The notes under the pieces: model-generated | Told to the model about the DNA's origin: nothing | Seen by the model: the letters and a program-made list of their open reading frames with translations, nothing else | Database searches by the model: none | Origin: Microglena sp. YARC | Lineage: Eukaryota > Chlorophyta > Chlorophyceae > Chlamydomonadales > Chlamydomonadaceae | Length of the DNA: 64,000 bases | Direction: 5' to 3' | Assembly: GCA_022414725.1 (NCBI GenBank) | Contig: CM039466.1 | Coordinates: forward strand, 34,539,506 to 34,603,505 | Translations under genes and position numbers: made by a program | Shown: positions 38,843-53,920 of the stretch, piece after piece | How the letters are laid out: every line of letters begins with the position of its first letter | Position numbering within the stretch: position 1 is the stretch's first letter

Positions 38843-41800
38843 TCGAATGCCGACCCCTTGCCAAGGCGGGTCAGAAAGGCGAGCCGGCAAAGCAGCTTCT
38901 TTTCAGCCCGATCGACCCCATTGCTTGCCTCAAGGGAGCCCCCTACGCACGTGAGATGCAAGCTGCGGTGGACGCGGTCCGCATCGCAGCCCGACTGTGC
39001 AAGGTATGCTAGGGGTTGCCGGTCGATATGCCATGTACTCATGTGGTAGGGCCGCGTGTGGCTCGGGACGGGATGCGAGGCTAGGCGTGGTGAAGAGGAA
39101 TGTGGTGTGGGAGATGTGGTGGGCTGCGTGGTGGTAGGAAGGGTAGAGTGAGCCTGTTGTTTTTGATGATGACCTGGATGCGTTGGCATTATTAGTTGGG
39201 GGTGGTTATAGTTTGGAACAGTTGGGGTGCACTCGAGGCTGTCGGCATGTTCATGTTCTAGAGAAAGGTTAAGCCAGAAGGTCCAGCACAGGGCAAGTTG
39301 CATCCCAATTCAAAGGATGGAGGAGGATAGATAGATAGATGGATAGATAGATAGATAGATAGATAGATAGAGATAGAGGAAATTGCCAGCGCCCCTTGAA
39401 TCGGAATGTAGAGAATTCATGAGGCCAAGACGTACCAACATACTCTGTCTTGAATGTTAAGAATGTAGGTTAGGGATTACTCATGTCTAGGGACCTGCAT
39501 ATCATATTAGATCATAGAAATTGAATCACATGATTTGTATATAAATGGTAACTTCAGCCTAGTCAGACTGTCGGCATCATATGATATCATATGATAACAT
39601 ATTGCTGTTCCCTACTCATGACGGGGTCACTTGTTCACTTGGTTGCATGTCAGGGGGCTACCACCTGAAATGCGTCCTTCACTCTACAGTCTCTGGATAT
39701 TCCCTGAACAGACTCCCTCCTGATGCCAACAAGCCACACTTGAATGCGACTTAGAGGAGTATGCATAAAACAGGATGCAAACACTAAAACTCATACAGTT
39801 CTTGGATGAGATTGTTTCCCCCTCCCCTCCTTAGTGTTCATCTACATGAACTGAAATCCAGGAAGTACAACACCATCTGCGTTCGATGACTGAGAAGATG
39901 GAGAAAGTGGACGACTCACCGGTGACAGTAGCAGACTACGGTGCACAAGCGCTTGTGGCTTGGTCCCTCTCTAAGCAAGATCCTCACAACCGGCTGTCCT
40001 TGGTTTCAGAGGAAGACTCACGAACCCTTAGGTGGGTGCTTAACATATTTATTTCTCTGTTCAAACTGTATGCATGTATGTATTTTAGCCAGTACACCAT
40101 GGGCAGCAGACAACTAGGAAAGGTCTTATCAACAGAAGCACGTCAGGATTCACTCATTTTTGTTTAGGTTCATGTTTCACTGCTCACTGTGCATTGTTCT
40201 GCCCATTCAAAATATATGTACTTTACAGTCTAGGGGTAGCCAAATAGGCTGGAGGGACTTGCCCAATCTTCAAAATATGAAGGGCGGCTAAGAAAAAACA
40301 AACACTGGTGAACTGATCCCCAACAAATCGTAAACGTCGATTGTCTGGAGTTCCTGCTATGCCGATAATGTAACACTCGGCCAAAATGTATAAATACATT
40401 ATGTAGTCCTATGGCAAATTGGCCAAGGGTTCTTGACATGATTGGATGCGACTTGGAGAGGGTTCTGGGGCACCCATGGCAGGGCATGCAGCAAGATAAC
40501 CACTGCTTTTCCTTTCCGCTACGAGCAGCAGCTTCCAGGCAGCTCCCCTGGCTTGCTATTCAGCCAAACCTAACGCGACCTGGTGCACCTTGACACTGCC
40601 ACGATCAGCTTTCCAGAATTGCTGGAACATTTGTGTGTAGCCCATTGGCTGGCTCAGTGAGCTGCCTAGAAGCTGCTGAGAAGCTGATGAGAAAAGCCGA
40701 AAAGAAATACCCTGTTAGCCGTCTGTGCTGGAAATCTAATCCCTTTCTGACTGCATGCCATTCCCTGCTGCTAGTGGCAGGCTTTGCGTGTGAAAAGCCG
40801 TTAATAAAGCCGTCAATAAAGCCATAAACCCTATGGTCTACCCACGAAGTACAGTCTATTGTCTATTGTCTGCTATTCGTAACTTGCTTAACTTGAGACT
40901 ACTGGCTGCCATGTAATGCTTACTTCCAGACTTCTATCGAGTCTCCTCGTTATCACGACAATGCTGATAACTGTACAAGTGATCGTAAATCTGTCTGCCA
41001 GCTCTGTCATTGACTGGTCATGTCTTACATACATTTACCAAGGAATAGATAGGGGACTTGTCATGGTGTCTTCTGAAGGTCTTGTTTTAAGTGAAGCTAT
41101 TACCGGTTACTTGAGCAGTCTCCTCCGAGGTTAGCCATGCATCTGTTCATGTGCTTGGCTGCTTGATTGTGACATGTAAGCTTGTCCCTCCATTCAGGCC
41201 GCCATGCATCTGATCATGTGCTTGGCTGTTTGATTGCGTATTGTACTCATGTAAGGTCGTTCCTCAATTCAGGGCACAATGCATGTGCTTCTATATGTAT
41301 GTTAAGCCAACACAATGATCCCATACACCTTCCCTTGTAGATCCCCTCTGGCAAGGGTATATTGAAGCGCATCACTCAGCTGGTCAACTCAGTCCTTGAG
41401 GGTGAGGAGGGTGCTACCCCCCTCACAGCCAATAAAGTGCTAGAGCTTATTGACCTGGGTGACTCCCTGGTGGTCCCAGCGGTCGTCATTGGGTGCTGGA
41501 CCCCATTGATGGCACCAAGGGCTTTGTAGGAAGGCGCCAGTATGCCATCTGCTTGGCGCTGATTCAGGATGGTGAGGTGGTGGTGGGTGTTCTAGGTTGC
41601 CCCAACATCCCCCACTCCCCTGTCACTGAAAAAGACGGTGGACCCAGTGCTATGGCCAAGGCCCAAAAAGAGTGATGACGTTGGGTCTGTGTTCTTTGCT
41701 CACCAGGGCTATGGCGCCTATGTGGCTCCCATGTGGGGGAACTACAGCCTACAAACCCTGCCCAACATTCAACGCATCCATGTGGATGATGTGCCTGCTC

Positions 41801-42189
41801 CTTTCACCAATGCCCGCTTCATGGGGGCGTATGAGCCAGGCCACTCCAATCATGGTTTCTCCGCCGCCCTGGCTAGCAAGGTGGGTGTGAACCTTCCCCC
41901 CTTCCTCATGGACAGCCAGGCCAAGTATGGCATCCTGTCACGGGGCGATGCCACTGTCTTCATGCGCTTCCCACCTCCCTCGTACCAAGAGAAGATCTGG
42001 GACCATGCTGCTGGCTTTGTGATTGTTGAGGAGGCAGGTGGCAAGGTGACCGATGCACATGGCCAGCGGCTGGACTTCTCCCAAGGCCGGGAGCTGGATA
42101 CGTATGGTGGTATTGTAGCGGGCCCCCCCTTGGTGCATGGCGCTGTGCTAGTGGCTGTGTTGGAGCTAGGTGGACCGCACAACCAGTAG
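38843..42189 (+). pseudogene. 3'(2'),5'-bisphosphate nucleotidase, copy 3 (frameshifted)
   Basis: Exon 1 to 39003, exon 2 39862-40031, exon 3 41341-42189, all with the same splice sites as copy 2. Relative to copy 2 it has single-base deletions in exon 1 (CAGCCC for CAGCCCC, near 38908), at 41344 (ATCCCCTCT) and near 41468 (GACTCCCTGG), and an insertion near 41668 (CCCAAAAAGAG). The reading frame therefore breaks before DPIDGT, and the N-terminal half is not joined to the C-terminal half in frame. All four changes are in homopolymers of an otherwise near-identical duplicate. They may be genuine decay or uncorrected assembly errors. Confidence 0.75.
39488..39614. mobile_element. hAT-like MITE family D, copy D5
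   Basis: Orthologue of D4 in U2, with flanks CTCATGTC and CTCATGAC. Confidence 0.82.
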
Positions 42190-44566
42190 AGCTCCATATT
42201 TTTATTTTCAGCTACGAAGCAACAGCTTCAACGCTTATCCTCTTTCATGCCATTGATCCAAACCAAACGCAACCTAGGGCACCTTGAAGCAGACACGACC
42301 AGCTGTCCAGAACTGCAGAAATATTGGGTTTCAGATCAGTAGCTAGCTCAAGGAGCTACTTGAAGCTACTGCTCGTAGTCATAAAGAGAAGCTATGTTGG
42401 GCTTGCCAGAGCCGCATATTATGACAAGCGATGTTCTTACAATTCATCCAGACAAAGCATTTGATTAGTCCTACCTTATGCTCGGCCTGTAATAGCCTTG
42501 TACATACATGGCTTGTGATAGCCTTGTACGTACATGACCATAGTTATGACGTTGTCATTCAAGCTTTATCTTCTAACATATACATGCTGTTCACCCTAGC
42601 ATGTGCATTTGACTATGATTAGATGAATTGTGTTCTTTCCTTGGCGCAAGAAGACTTGAGAGGGTGGCTAGATCAATGACATATGTGTCGACCCTCCATA
42701 CCACATCACATTTCGGCGTTTCGCATGGTCAATGGCACTTCCGTATAATTGGATGACCTCGCCGATTATTCGCCTGCATATGCTCAGCTTATGCATAAAA
42801 AGCATTAGATAGCAATACATCAGGCTTTTCTTCTTACCATACTCCCCCAAATTTCGGACTTGTTTCTTTATTGCCTGCCTAGGTTAGTCTAGCCGGGTAC
42901 CCAGTTCTTGATTTCTATGGGTAGACATCCATGAGCTAGGACAGATGAGATTCATAGGACATGGGTGTCGAACATAGTATAATTCTATCGGAATTATGTA
43001 CAACTTCATTTGTGCTGAAGATGTTTTACTAGCTTCTCTCACATTCCATTATTATAAGAAGCAGGATGTACCATACAAGCAACCATAGTTCTAGATACAG
43101 CTGTGCACATATGTCCTCTCAGCCCAGTTTTGAGGTTGAAGGTCCTTTGCGCCTCTCTTATGTGCGGTACACGAGTTTGTTTATTTTTATTATGTATGAA
43201 AGGAATTTCATCCTAGGAGGTGGTCTGCCCGACACAAACCAGCGGCACCAAGGATTCTGTTTGAATGGTGTTGCCAATCCTACAAGAGTAGGCACCTTTA
43301 GGGTTGGCAGGAGATACGAGATGAATAAATGAATTAGCGCCTCCCCAAATTGGATGGACTAATCCTGATTACTGTTATGCAGCTGGGTGATTAAAAAATT
43401 GTTTATTTTGGTGCTGTGTTGGGCACATATTGTCCAATTTAGCATTTTAGGGTTTGCAATACTCATTTGTAATATAATTTGAAACAAATACCGTTTTCGT
43501 CAGATTATATGACCTCTCGAGTTGCACACCAATACGATCAGTCTTGCCGACTGCAAAGCGACTGAATTATGCGATGTGATAGCATCAAAACCATGACTTA
43601 TTATTTTATTAAGGACTTATTATTAATATTATTTCCCTTACTGCCCTTTCTGCTTCCTGGATTATTCGGCTAGCATGTTACTCCTTCCAGTTCTGAACAA
43701 TGAGGAAGCAGTCTACCTGGTTTAAACCTTATTAAGTCATTTCCCATGAAAAATAAAATGCTTAGGCACCAATCAATGCGACAAAATTGTTTTGTTTCAA
43801 GTAAAGGGTATGCATGGTTTTCGAGTTCCAACCATAATGGCCGCTAGCAAGCATTCACCTCGAACATACATACCCACTACACACGGCTGGCCCCACATAC
43901 CGGCACCCAGCCGAAGACACCAAGACCCCCTTGGATTGACAGTGAGGCACACCACTCCCCTACCTGCCTGCTGCTTGCTTCATCCTACCCTACACCCCGG
44001 CCCTACACCTCCGACAGTATCTTCTACAAGTCGCGGACTTTGAGACCATGTGATGGAGCACGCACCCACGTTGATATTTGACTGGCTTAATAATATAATC
44101 GGACTTTCTGGACCCCTTTTTTCATTACCATTTGACCCCCCCCCCCCCCCCCCCGCCCCCCCGGCAACTTGTCGAGTACTATAACTGTCCGTTGCTTCCA
44201 GTACGTCATCGTTCGCAAATCCGCGTCCACAAATCCTCGTTCGGGCGTCCGCGTCCGTGTCACCAGCGTCACCATCATCCCATCACCAGCAGCAGTCTTC
44301 AAACTTCACCTCGTCACATAAATTCGAGCACGAATGTAGCAGAAGAGCAATGATAACGCGATGGATGCAATTTGTGGCCAGACTTGTCAGCCTGTTTTGC
44401 CTGGGGAACGGCTTTTCACACAGATTTGAACTGTGGGCTTGAATTCAAACGGTGAGCCACGTGCGGGCGTGCGCGTGCGTTCGACCAGGAGATCCGATTT
44501 GCCCTGGATTCACCTCGGGAGTGGCTCCTCGGGAGTAGCTTCCCCCCTGCCAACTTGAACTTATAT

Positions 44567-44928
44567 AAGGGCCCCGAATCGCAGGTTCGCTGAATCGCAG
44601 GTTCAAAGGAGTGACCAACGTGCCAGCTCATAGGTCGTGAAGCGCCACCTCATCACATTGATTTGCCGGCTCAAAGGTTGTACAACGCCACCTCATCGAA
44701 TATCTGTGGCGCCTGCTAGCTCCAGGCGCAGGGCGAATCAGAAGTGGGGAGCAAGGGCGAGCATGAGGCGAATTACTCGCAACCTCGGATTTCCGGGTCA
44801 GTGTGGGTGAGAGAGTGCGGGTGTGGCTGAGAGGGTGTGGGTGGGTGAGACATTGGGTGTGGGTGAGAGAGAGTGTGTGTGTCTGTATGTGTGTGTGTCT
44901 GTGTGTGTGCTGAAGTGTGTGTGTGCTG

Positions 44929-44971
<43 letters not shown>

Positions 44972-45690
44972 TGTGTGGGTGTGTGGACATGAGAGGGACA
45001 GATCCTTCACATCGAGTTTGTCAGGTCCATGCCGTGGTATTCTGCACGATCTGCGTATATCAAGAGGTGTGTTATCTAGTGCACAATAGGGGACAGAGAC
45101 AGAAGCCGGGACATAGACAGAAGCAGGAGCAGACTTCAGCTGGGGCAGCAGCAAAAGGAGCCGGACGATAGGACGATAGGACCCCCACCTTGTTGCGCTC
45201 GGACAGCCCAGTAAGCATGTAACTATCCTATCCCCAAGCGCTTCCAGCTTCAATACCAAATTGCGGCGCGCTTTCTGCTGACAGCGCACCACCCTGAAAC
45301 CCACTCGTTGTGGGCACCATGAGGGCTATCAAATTGTTGATGGGCCCCGCTGTGTACGAGGTTGGATACCGGGAGCCAGAACTGTGAAGGAAAGGAAGAA
45401 AGAATGCGGATAATTGTGGAAGAAAGAAAGGAAGCTGTTCGCATCATTGGGCAGATATTTCCCAAAATTCCGAGGTTGCGAGTAATTCGCCTCATGCTCG
45501 CCCTTGCTCCCCACTTCTGATTCGCCCTGCGCCTGGAGCTAGCAGGCGCCACAGATATTCGATGAGGTGGCGTTGTACAACCTTTGAGCCGGCAAATCAA
45601 TGTGATGAGGTGGCGCTTCACGACCTATGAGCTGGCACGTTGGTCACTCCTTTGAACCTGCGATTCAGCGAACCTGCGATTCGGGCCCTC
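44567..45690. repeat. Long inverted repeat, ~225-bp arms
   Basis: Left arm 44567-44797 (GAATCGCAGGTTCGCTGAAT to CGCAACCTCGGATTTCCGGG) is complementary to right arm about 45468-45690. The spacer (44800-45467) contains a (GT)n tract at 44870-44985 and no recognised gene. Confidence 0.85.
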
Positions 45691-46390
45691 TTAGGCGTGT
45701 TTCCACAGACGAGTTTGGGCCTTCCCCCGGATTGGGGTTCGGGGATCTACCTGGCAGCGAATTTTCATCTACGTGGATTCCCCGGGATCGTTGGGTTGAA
45801 CAGCTGCGCATTCCCCGGGGCATTCTGGTGCCACGCTGCCCTACGCTGTCTGCCACGGCAAGGCAGGCCACGTTCACGCCCTTTTTTTGTTCCCACTGTC
45901 ATTTCGCTACAGGATCAGGCCGTCTTTTCGTTTGTTCTAAGCAGTCTCCATCCGTCTCCCAACCCCCGCCGCAGTGCGTTCCCTCCCTTCATTCCTTCCT
46001 ACCCTCCTTATTTTCTTCCTTCCTTCCTTCCTTCCGGCCTTCCTTCCTCCCTTCCTTCGTTACGCCCAATCCGCCGAAAGGCATCAACGCCCTGGGCACA
46101 CCAGACGCTACTGCACCAACGGCGGTAGACTTCCTTGGATCGGGATGTAGCTGCGCATCACTTGCTCCCCCGACAATGGAGGCGGACTTCCCTAGATCTC
46201 GGTTTTGCCCCCAAAACAGGGAGATCAGCAGACGTCTCCATGCTACAAATAATAGTTGTAGCGAAACATAGACAATCTTGGTGTGGAAGCAACAGAAGTC
46301 TCACAACGCAGAGAGTGTACGTGCTGTTGTATTTTTGTGTCACGCTGCATACGTGGATTTCGGGGGAATTGCTGATGTGTCACCCGGAAA

Positions 46391-46442
46391 GCCGCGAAGA
46401 ATTCCAGATGGGGGTCGACCCCCATCTGGAAGTCTTCGCGGC
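46391..46442. other. 52-bp near-perfect palindrome
   Basis: Arms GCCGCGAAGAATTCCAGAT and the complement meet at GGGGGTCGACCCCC, with one mismatch and no loop. Confidence 0.9.
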
Positions 46443-46714
46443 AATACCTGTTTTTCGCTCGTTTCTGCCTTGAAACCGTTGCTTTTTCAAATAATACGAA
46501 ATATTTAAATATATCCCTGGGATGACAAATCGCCGACCTGTCGCCTACCTGGATCGCCGGAAAGACCCCCGAGGAGACCCCGAATACCCCTGTGGAAACA
46601 AAAAATGCTGACCTGGCCCCCCTTAGGGTTAACTTGGGAGTTCGCGGCAAGGGAAAAGTCTCTGTGGAAACACGCCCTTATATGCCCTGGTCACCCACCC
46701 CAGACCATATTGAA

Positions 46715-46961
46715 CAGGAATCAGGATTGCCGGGTCTAGTCCACTCTTATCCACTCCATCTGAAGAGGGAATCGAGTGGGTAAGAGTGACACGCTGGCGA
46801 AGTAAAGAGGACAGGGGGGGGCGGGGGCACGGCAACTTGTCCAGTGCTGCAACCTGCTGCAACTGTCCACTTAAACTTCGCCAGCGTGTTACTCTTGCCC
46901 ACTTGATTCCCTCTTCAGATGGAGTGGATAAGAGTGACTAGACCTGGCTTCCTGATTCCTG
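46715..46961. mobile_element. Fold-back (MITE-like) element with ~87-bp terminal inverted repeats
   Basis: CAGGAATCAGG... (46715) and ...CCTGATTCCTG (46961) are ends of arms that include CCACTCCATCTGAAGAGGGA and ACACGCTGGCGAAGT. The 70-base middle contains a G-tract. Confidence 0.8.
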
Positions 46962-47222
46962 TTCCTGATTCAAGTTGGCAGCTGACATGGGGCCCCTGGC
47001 AGGCACGAGTACCATTTCCGGCCAATCCGCCAACTCCCGCATGCTGCCCGGCTTCAGTGCTCGCACATTCATAACCTTGCTGCATCAGCTGTCACACGCA
47101 TCTTGCCCGGCGATGTTCCAGAAATAACAACTGACCAATCCCAGGCTGTGATGGAAAGGCTTGGGATGCCCCTATGTACCTGGATTCAGCTTATTTTATC
47201 GAGTACAGTCGAAACTAGATTT

Positions 47223-47247
47223 GACCCTGTGTTCCGAATACAGGGTC
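47223..47247. other. Leader hairpin of copy 4
   Basis: GACCCTGTGTT-CCG-AATACAGGGTC, one mismatch, 8 bases before the ATG at 47256. Confidence 0.7.
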
Positions 47248-47255
47248 GTCGGAGT

Positions 47256-50719
<3,464 letters not shown>

Positions 50720-50721
50720 AG

Positions 50722-51056
50722 CACCGTTTTTCTTTTCTGCCACCAGCAACCAGCTTCTAGGCAGCTCCCTGAGGCTGCCTCTGGGCCAGATCCAGGAGCA
50801 CTGGAAAGCTGAGGATATCATCTTCCAGGTGCCTAGGTTGCTTAAGGGTTGGATGAAGAGAGAGCCCAGGGAGCTGCCTAGAAGCTGCTGCTTGTAGCTG
50901 AAAAGAAAAACACTGCAGTAAAGCTCTCCCAGAGCCCAGGGAGCTGCGTAGAAGCTGCTGCTCGAAGCTGAAAAGAAAACCACTGCAGTAGAGCTCTCCC
51001 AGAGCCCAGGGAGCTGCCTAGAAGCTGCTGCTCGTATCTGAACTGAAAAAACACTG
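50722..51056. mobile_element. MITE family C at the copy 4 stop codon, right end triplicated
   Basis: Left end CACCGTTTTTCTTTTCTGCC at 50722. The right end (AGCTGAAAAGAAAAACACTG) is present three times, at 50915, 50985 and 51056, in ~70-base tandem steps. The 8-mer CAGTAGAG, whose TAG is the copy 4 stop, precedes the element (50714-50721) and follows the second right end exactly (50986-50993). The other two ends are followed by CAGTAAAG and AAGTAGAG. Confidence 0.85.
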
Positions 51057-51565
51057 AAGTAGAGCTCGTCCGGAGCCACATATAATAATAAACGATGTTC
51101 TTACAATCCATGGAGGCAAAGCATTTGATTAGTCCTATCTTATGCTCAGCCTTTGATAGCCTTGTACAACCATGACCATGGTTATGACGTTGTCAGTAAA
51201 GCTTGATCATCTAGCATATACATGCTGTTCTACGCTAGCATGTGCGTTGGACTATGATTAGACAAATTGAGTTTACTGTGAAAGAAGATTTGAGAGGGTG
51301 GCTAGATTTATGACATATCTATCACCGATCCACACCACATCATCTTTGGGCATTTCGCTTTGTCATTGGCACTTGCGTATAATTGGATGACATTGTCAAT
51401 TATTCGCCAGTATATGCTCAGCTTTTGCATAAGAAGCATAGGAGCACTCACAGCTTTTCTTTCATTGTATCTGAATTGCCGGTATATACAACTTTATTTT
51501 TGCCGAAGATGTTTCACTAGCAGATCTCACATTCCATTACTATTATACGCAGGATGTACCATACA

Positions 51566-51715
51566 TAGGCACCGGTATATCATATGATGTTGACTAAAGG
51601 TGAGTATGATTTCATATGATATCATACAAATTGCATCATATGATATTGTCTATAGATGGTAACTATAGCCTAGCCAGACTGCCGGCATCATATGATATCA
51701 TATTGCCGTTCCCTA
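51566..51715. mobile_element. hAT-like MITE family D, copy D7, with empty site in U1-U3
   Basis: TAGGCACCGGTATATCATAT to CATATTGCCGTTCCCTA. ACCATACA flanks both sides (51558-51565 and 51716-51723). U1 has a single copy at 31604-31611 with no insertion, so the boundaries and 8-bp duplication are direct observations. Confidence 0.93.
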
Positions 51716-51810
51716 ACCATACATGCAACCACAGTTCTAGATATAGCTGTGCACATATGTCCTCTTAACCTAGTTTTGAGGTTGAAGGAGCTTTACATCT
51801 CTCATATGTA

Positions 51811-51964
51811 TAGAGACCAGCATATCATATGATGCTAACCAAGCTTGGATGATATCATATGGTATCATAAAAACTGCATCATATGATATTGGATATTAAT
51901 GGTAACTTTAGCCTAGTCAGACTGTCGGCATCATATGATGACATGATATACAATTGCCGATCTG
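51811..51964. mobile_element. hAT-like MITE family D, copy D8, degenerate
   Basis: TAGAGACCAGCATATCATAT to CAATTGCCGATCTGT. It is absent at the corresponding place in U1-U3 (gcctctcttatgtgcg). Flanks CTCATATG and CTCATGTG, the left one separated from the element end by two bases. Confidence 0.75.
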
Positions 51965-52213
51965 TGCTCATGTGTGCATTTGTGCAATAGGGGATGAATA
52001 TATGAATTAACGCCTCCCCAAATTTGGTGGACTTCTCCGGACTACTGGTATGCAGCTGGGCGATTGGAAATTCGATTTATTTGGGTACTGCTTAGGTTCC
52101 CATATTGACATATTTGTAGGGCTGTCGAGGACTCGGGCGGTACATTTATCGGGTGATTATCATGCGATATAAAAACTGACATGATATTACACGGTCAGTC
52201 TTGACAACTGTGT

Positions 52214-52439
52214 GAATAAGTTACAAGCACAGGAGACCCATTAAGGGGCACCAGTGGAGGAAAGGGGGCGGTAGCCTGGAACCTGATCAGGGTACAGGCT
52301 AGACAGCGCGTGTCAGAAGAACCGATGACGCAGTCAACAGGAAGCTGACATAGTACTGTCAGGACCGATAGTTCTAAGGGAGTACACAAGGAGTCACCAA
52401 GACATAAAACAAGCGAGAGCACCGCTATTCATGCTGATA
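52214..52439 (-). repeat. L1 left LTR (truncated)
   Basis: Ends in ATTCATGCTGATA on the plus strand. It lacks the outer TATCAGCTTGGATAACAC part that the right LTR has. Confidence 0.85.
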
Positions 52440-53920
52440 CTCCACCTATGACGCAGGTGACATACAATACTAGTACTCCACCTATGGCACTGGGGACATA
52501 GAACCATAAACTGGTAGCAAACAAAAATTATTAAGGAACGGCGGAAAAACAGGAAACCAGAAGAAAGCCTTGTCTAAAATAAAAGGATGAGAAAGGATGA
52601 ACCAAAAACCACTGTAGTACTCCGAAAATGTAGCAGCAAAAAACTTGGGTCATACCGAGCTGAGCTGAGACCAAAATGGAAATGTAACCATCCATGGTAA
52701 GCGCAAAAATACTATTCATCCAGAATAGGAGGCACCAAACCAGAAAATCACAGGGAGGCCAAACAGAAATCAATCCTAATACCAAAGGAAGGGGAACAAC
52801 GGTGACTGAAAGAACCGAGAACTTAACCTAAGGAGAAGACTGAAAAAATCGTATATCAAAGTTGGGGAACAACGGTATAGAAAACCCGATCCGGGAATAG
52901 GAACCTAACGCCAATCAATGATAACTAAAGAGACGGATTGAAATATCGTGTGAGCGCAGCACACGAGAGAATCAAAGCCTAAAGGACGCAGACAAGAGGA
53001 CACTAAAGACTACGATGGAAAAAAAAAAAGTCGATGGAAAAATCCACTACCTTAAAAACTATTCTTAGCATAGAATTCATGACTAGGTTGGGATGAAAAA
53101 ACCATGATGAACTGGTTTCTCACTCAAAGATGGAAGTAAGAAAGATTTATGAAAGTTAATTATCATAAATCCCCAGTTACGGCACTAACTAAAACATTCT
53201 AGGAGGTGGGTATCGCACCGCAAAGAACTCATGCACTCAAGACAAACCAAGCGCCTAACTAAAGCAAACCAAACTTGCAGCAACTGAAAAAATCCAAAGG
53301 ATGCGAAGTTAAAATTTTCAAGAAACTTGTAACCAACAAAGGAAACACAGTTCAATGAACAATAGAAGGGTAGATGTACAACCATAGTACATAAAACCTA
53401 TTGTCCACCTGAAAAATAGTAAACGCATAAAAAGGACTTCAAAGAATTTACTGCAAAGGATGGACTGTAAGGCGCTTGAAATACACTCGGAAAACAAGAA
53501 AGAGGTGAGCGGCGGTACATCTGCAAGTACAACTGCAAGATTACCCAGCCCACCAATTCACAGTATAATCCGAAGGGAAACAACTACTACACTCCACAAA
53601 AAGTTCCAATCACATGAGGGGCTGGTGATCTAAAAACAGTGTGGAGTAAAAAGAAATAGCTAATCTATGATGAGCTCCACCGAACGAACCATCTGCCTAT
53701 GGAACTAAGAGTCAGAAACCATCAAGACGCTATAACGGTGGTCTGAATTAAGTACCACCTTCCACCAAAACCAAGAAAGACAGCTGAAAGGAAGCTGCCT
53801 AAACAAAGCGTCGTAACGCTCCACCAATCTAGACTACCCTATAAGTCAGTCTAGGAGGTGCTGAGGAATAGGCACTCACACATAGGGCCATGTTAACCTA
53901 CGTATGAGAACCAGCAGCAC

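Larger units (their letters stand above)
36427..42189 (+). repeat. Tandem unit U2 (3' flank of copy 2 through copy 3)
   Basis: 5,763 bases, almost base-for-base equal to U1. Differences are scattered substitutions, single-base indels in homopolymers, and an extra ~45 bases near 40840-40885 (CACGAAGTACAGTCTATTG...), which U3 also has. Contains MITE C (36436-36633), element B (37438-37548), the hairpin (38789-38813), MITE D5 (39488-39614), element E and a MITE C. Confidence 0.9.
44180..47012. mobile_element. 2.8-kb insertion in unit U3, rich in inverted repeats
   Basis: Absent from U1 and U2. The unit sequence stops after CGAGTAC (44173-44179) and resumes after CGAGTAC (47006-47012), where U2 has a single TGAGTAC. 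This is a 6-7 base target duplication. Inside are a long inverted repeat (44567-45690), a GT tract, a 52-bp palindrome and a fold-back element. No transposase or other recognisable protein is seen. The frames at 45627-46271 are low-complexity Pro/Ser or shadows. Confidence 0.7.

Noticed and set aside
45627..46271. 214-codon frame in the 2.8-kb insertion
   Set aside because: A Ser/Pro/Phe-rich low-complexity part dominates, overlapping frames are equally open, and no domain is recognised.
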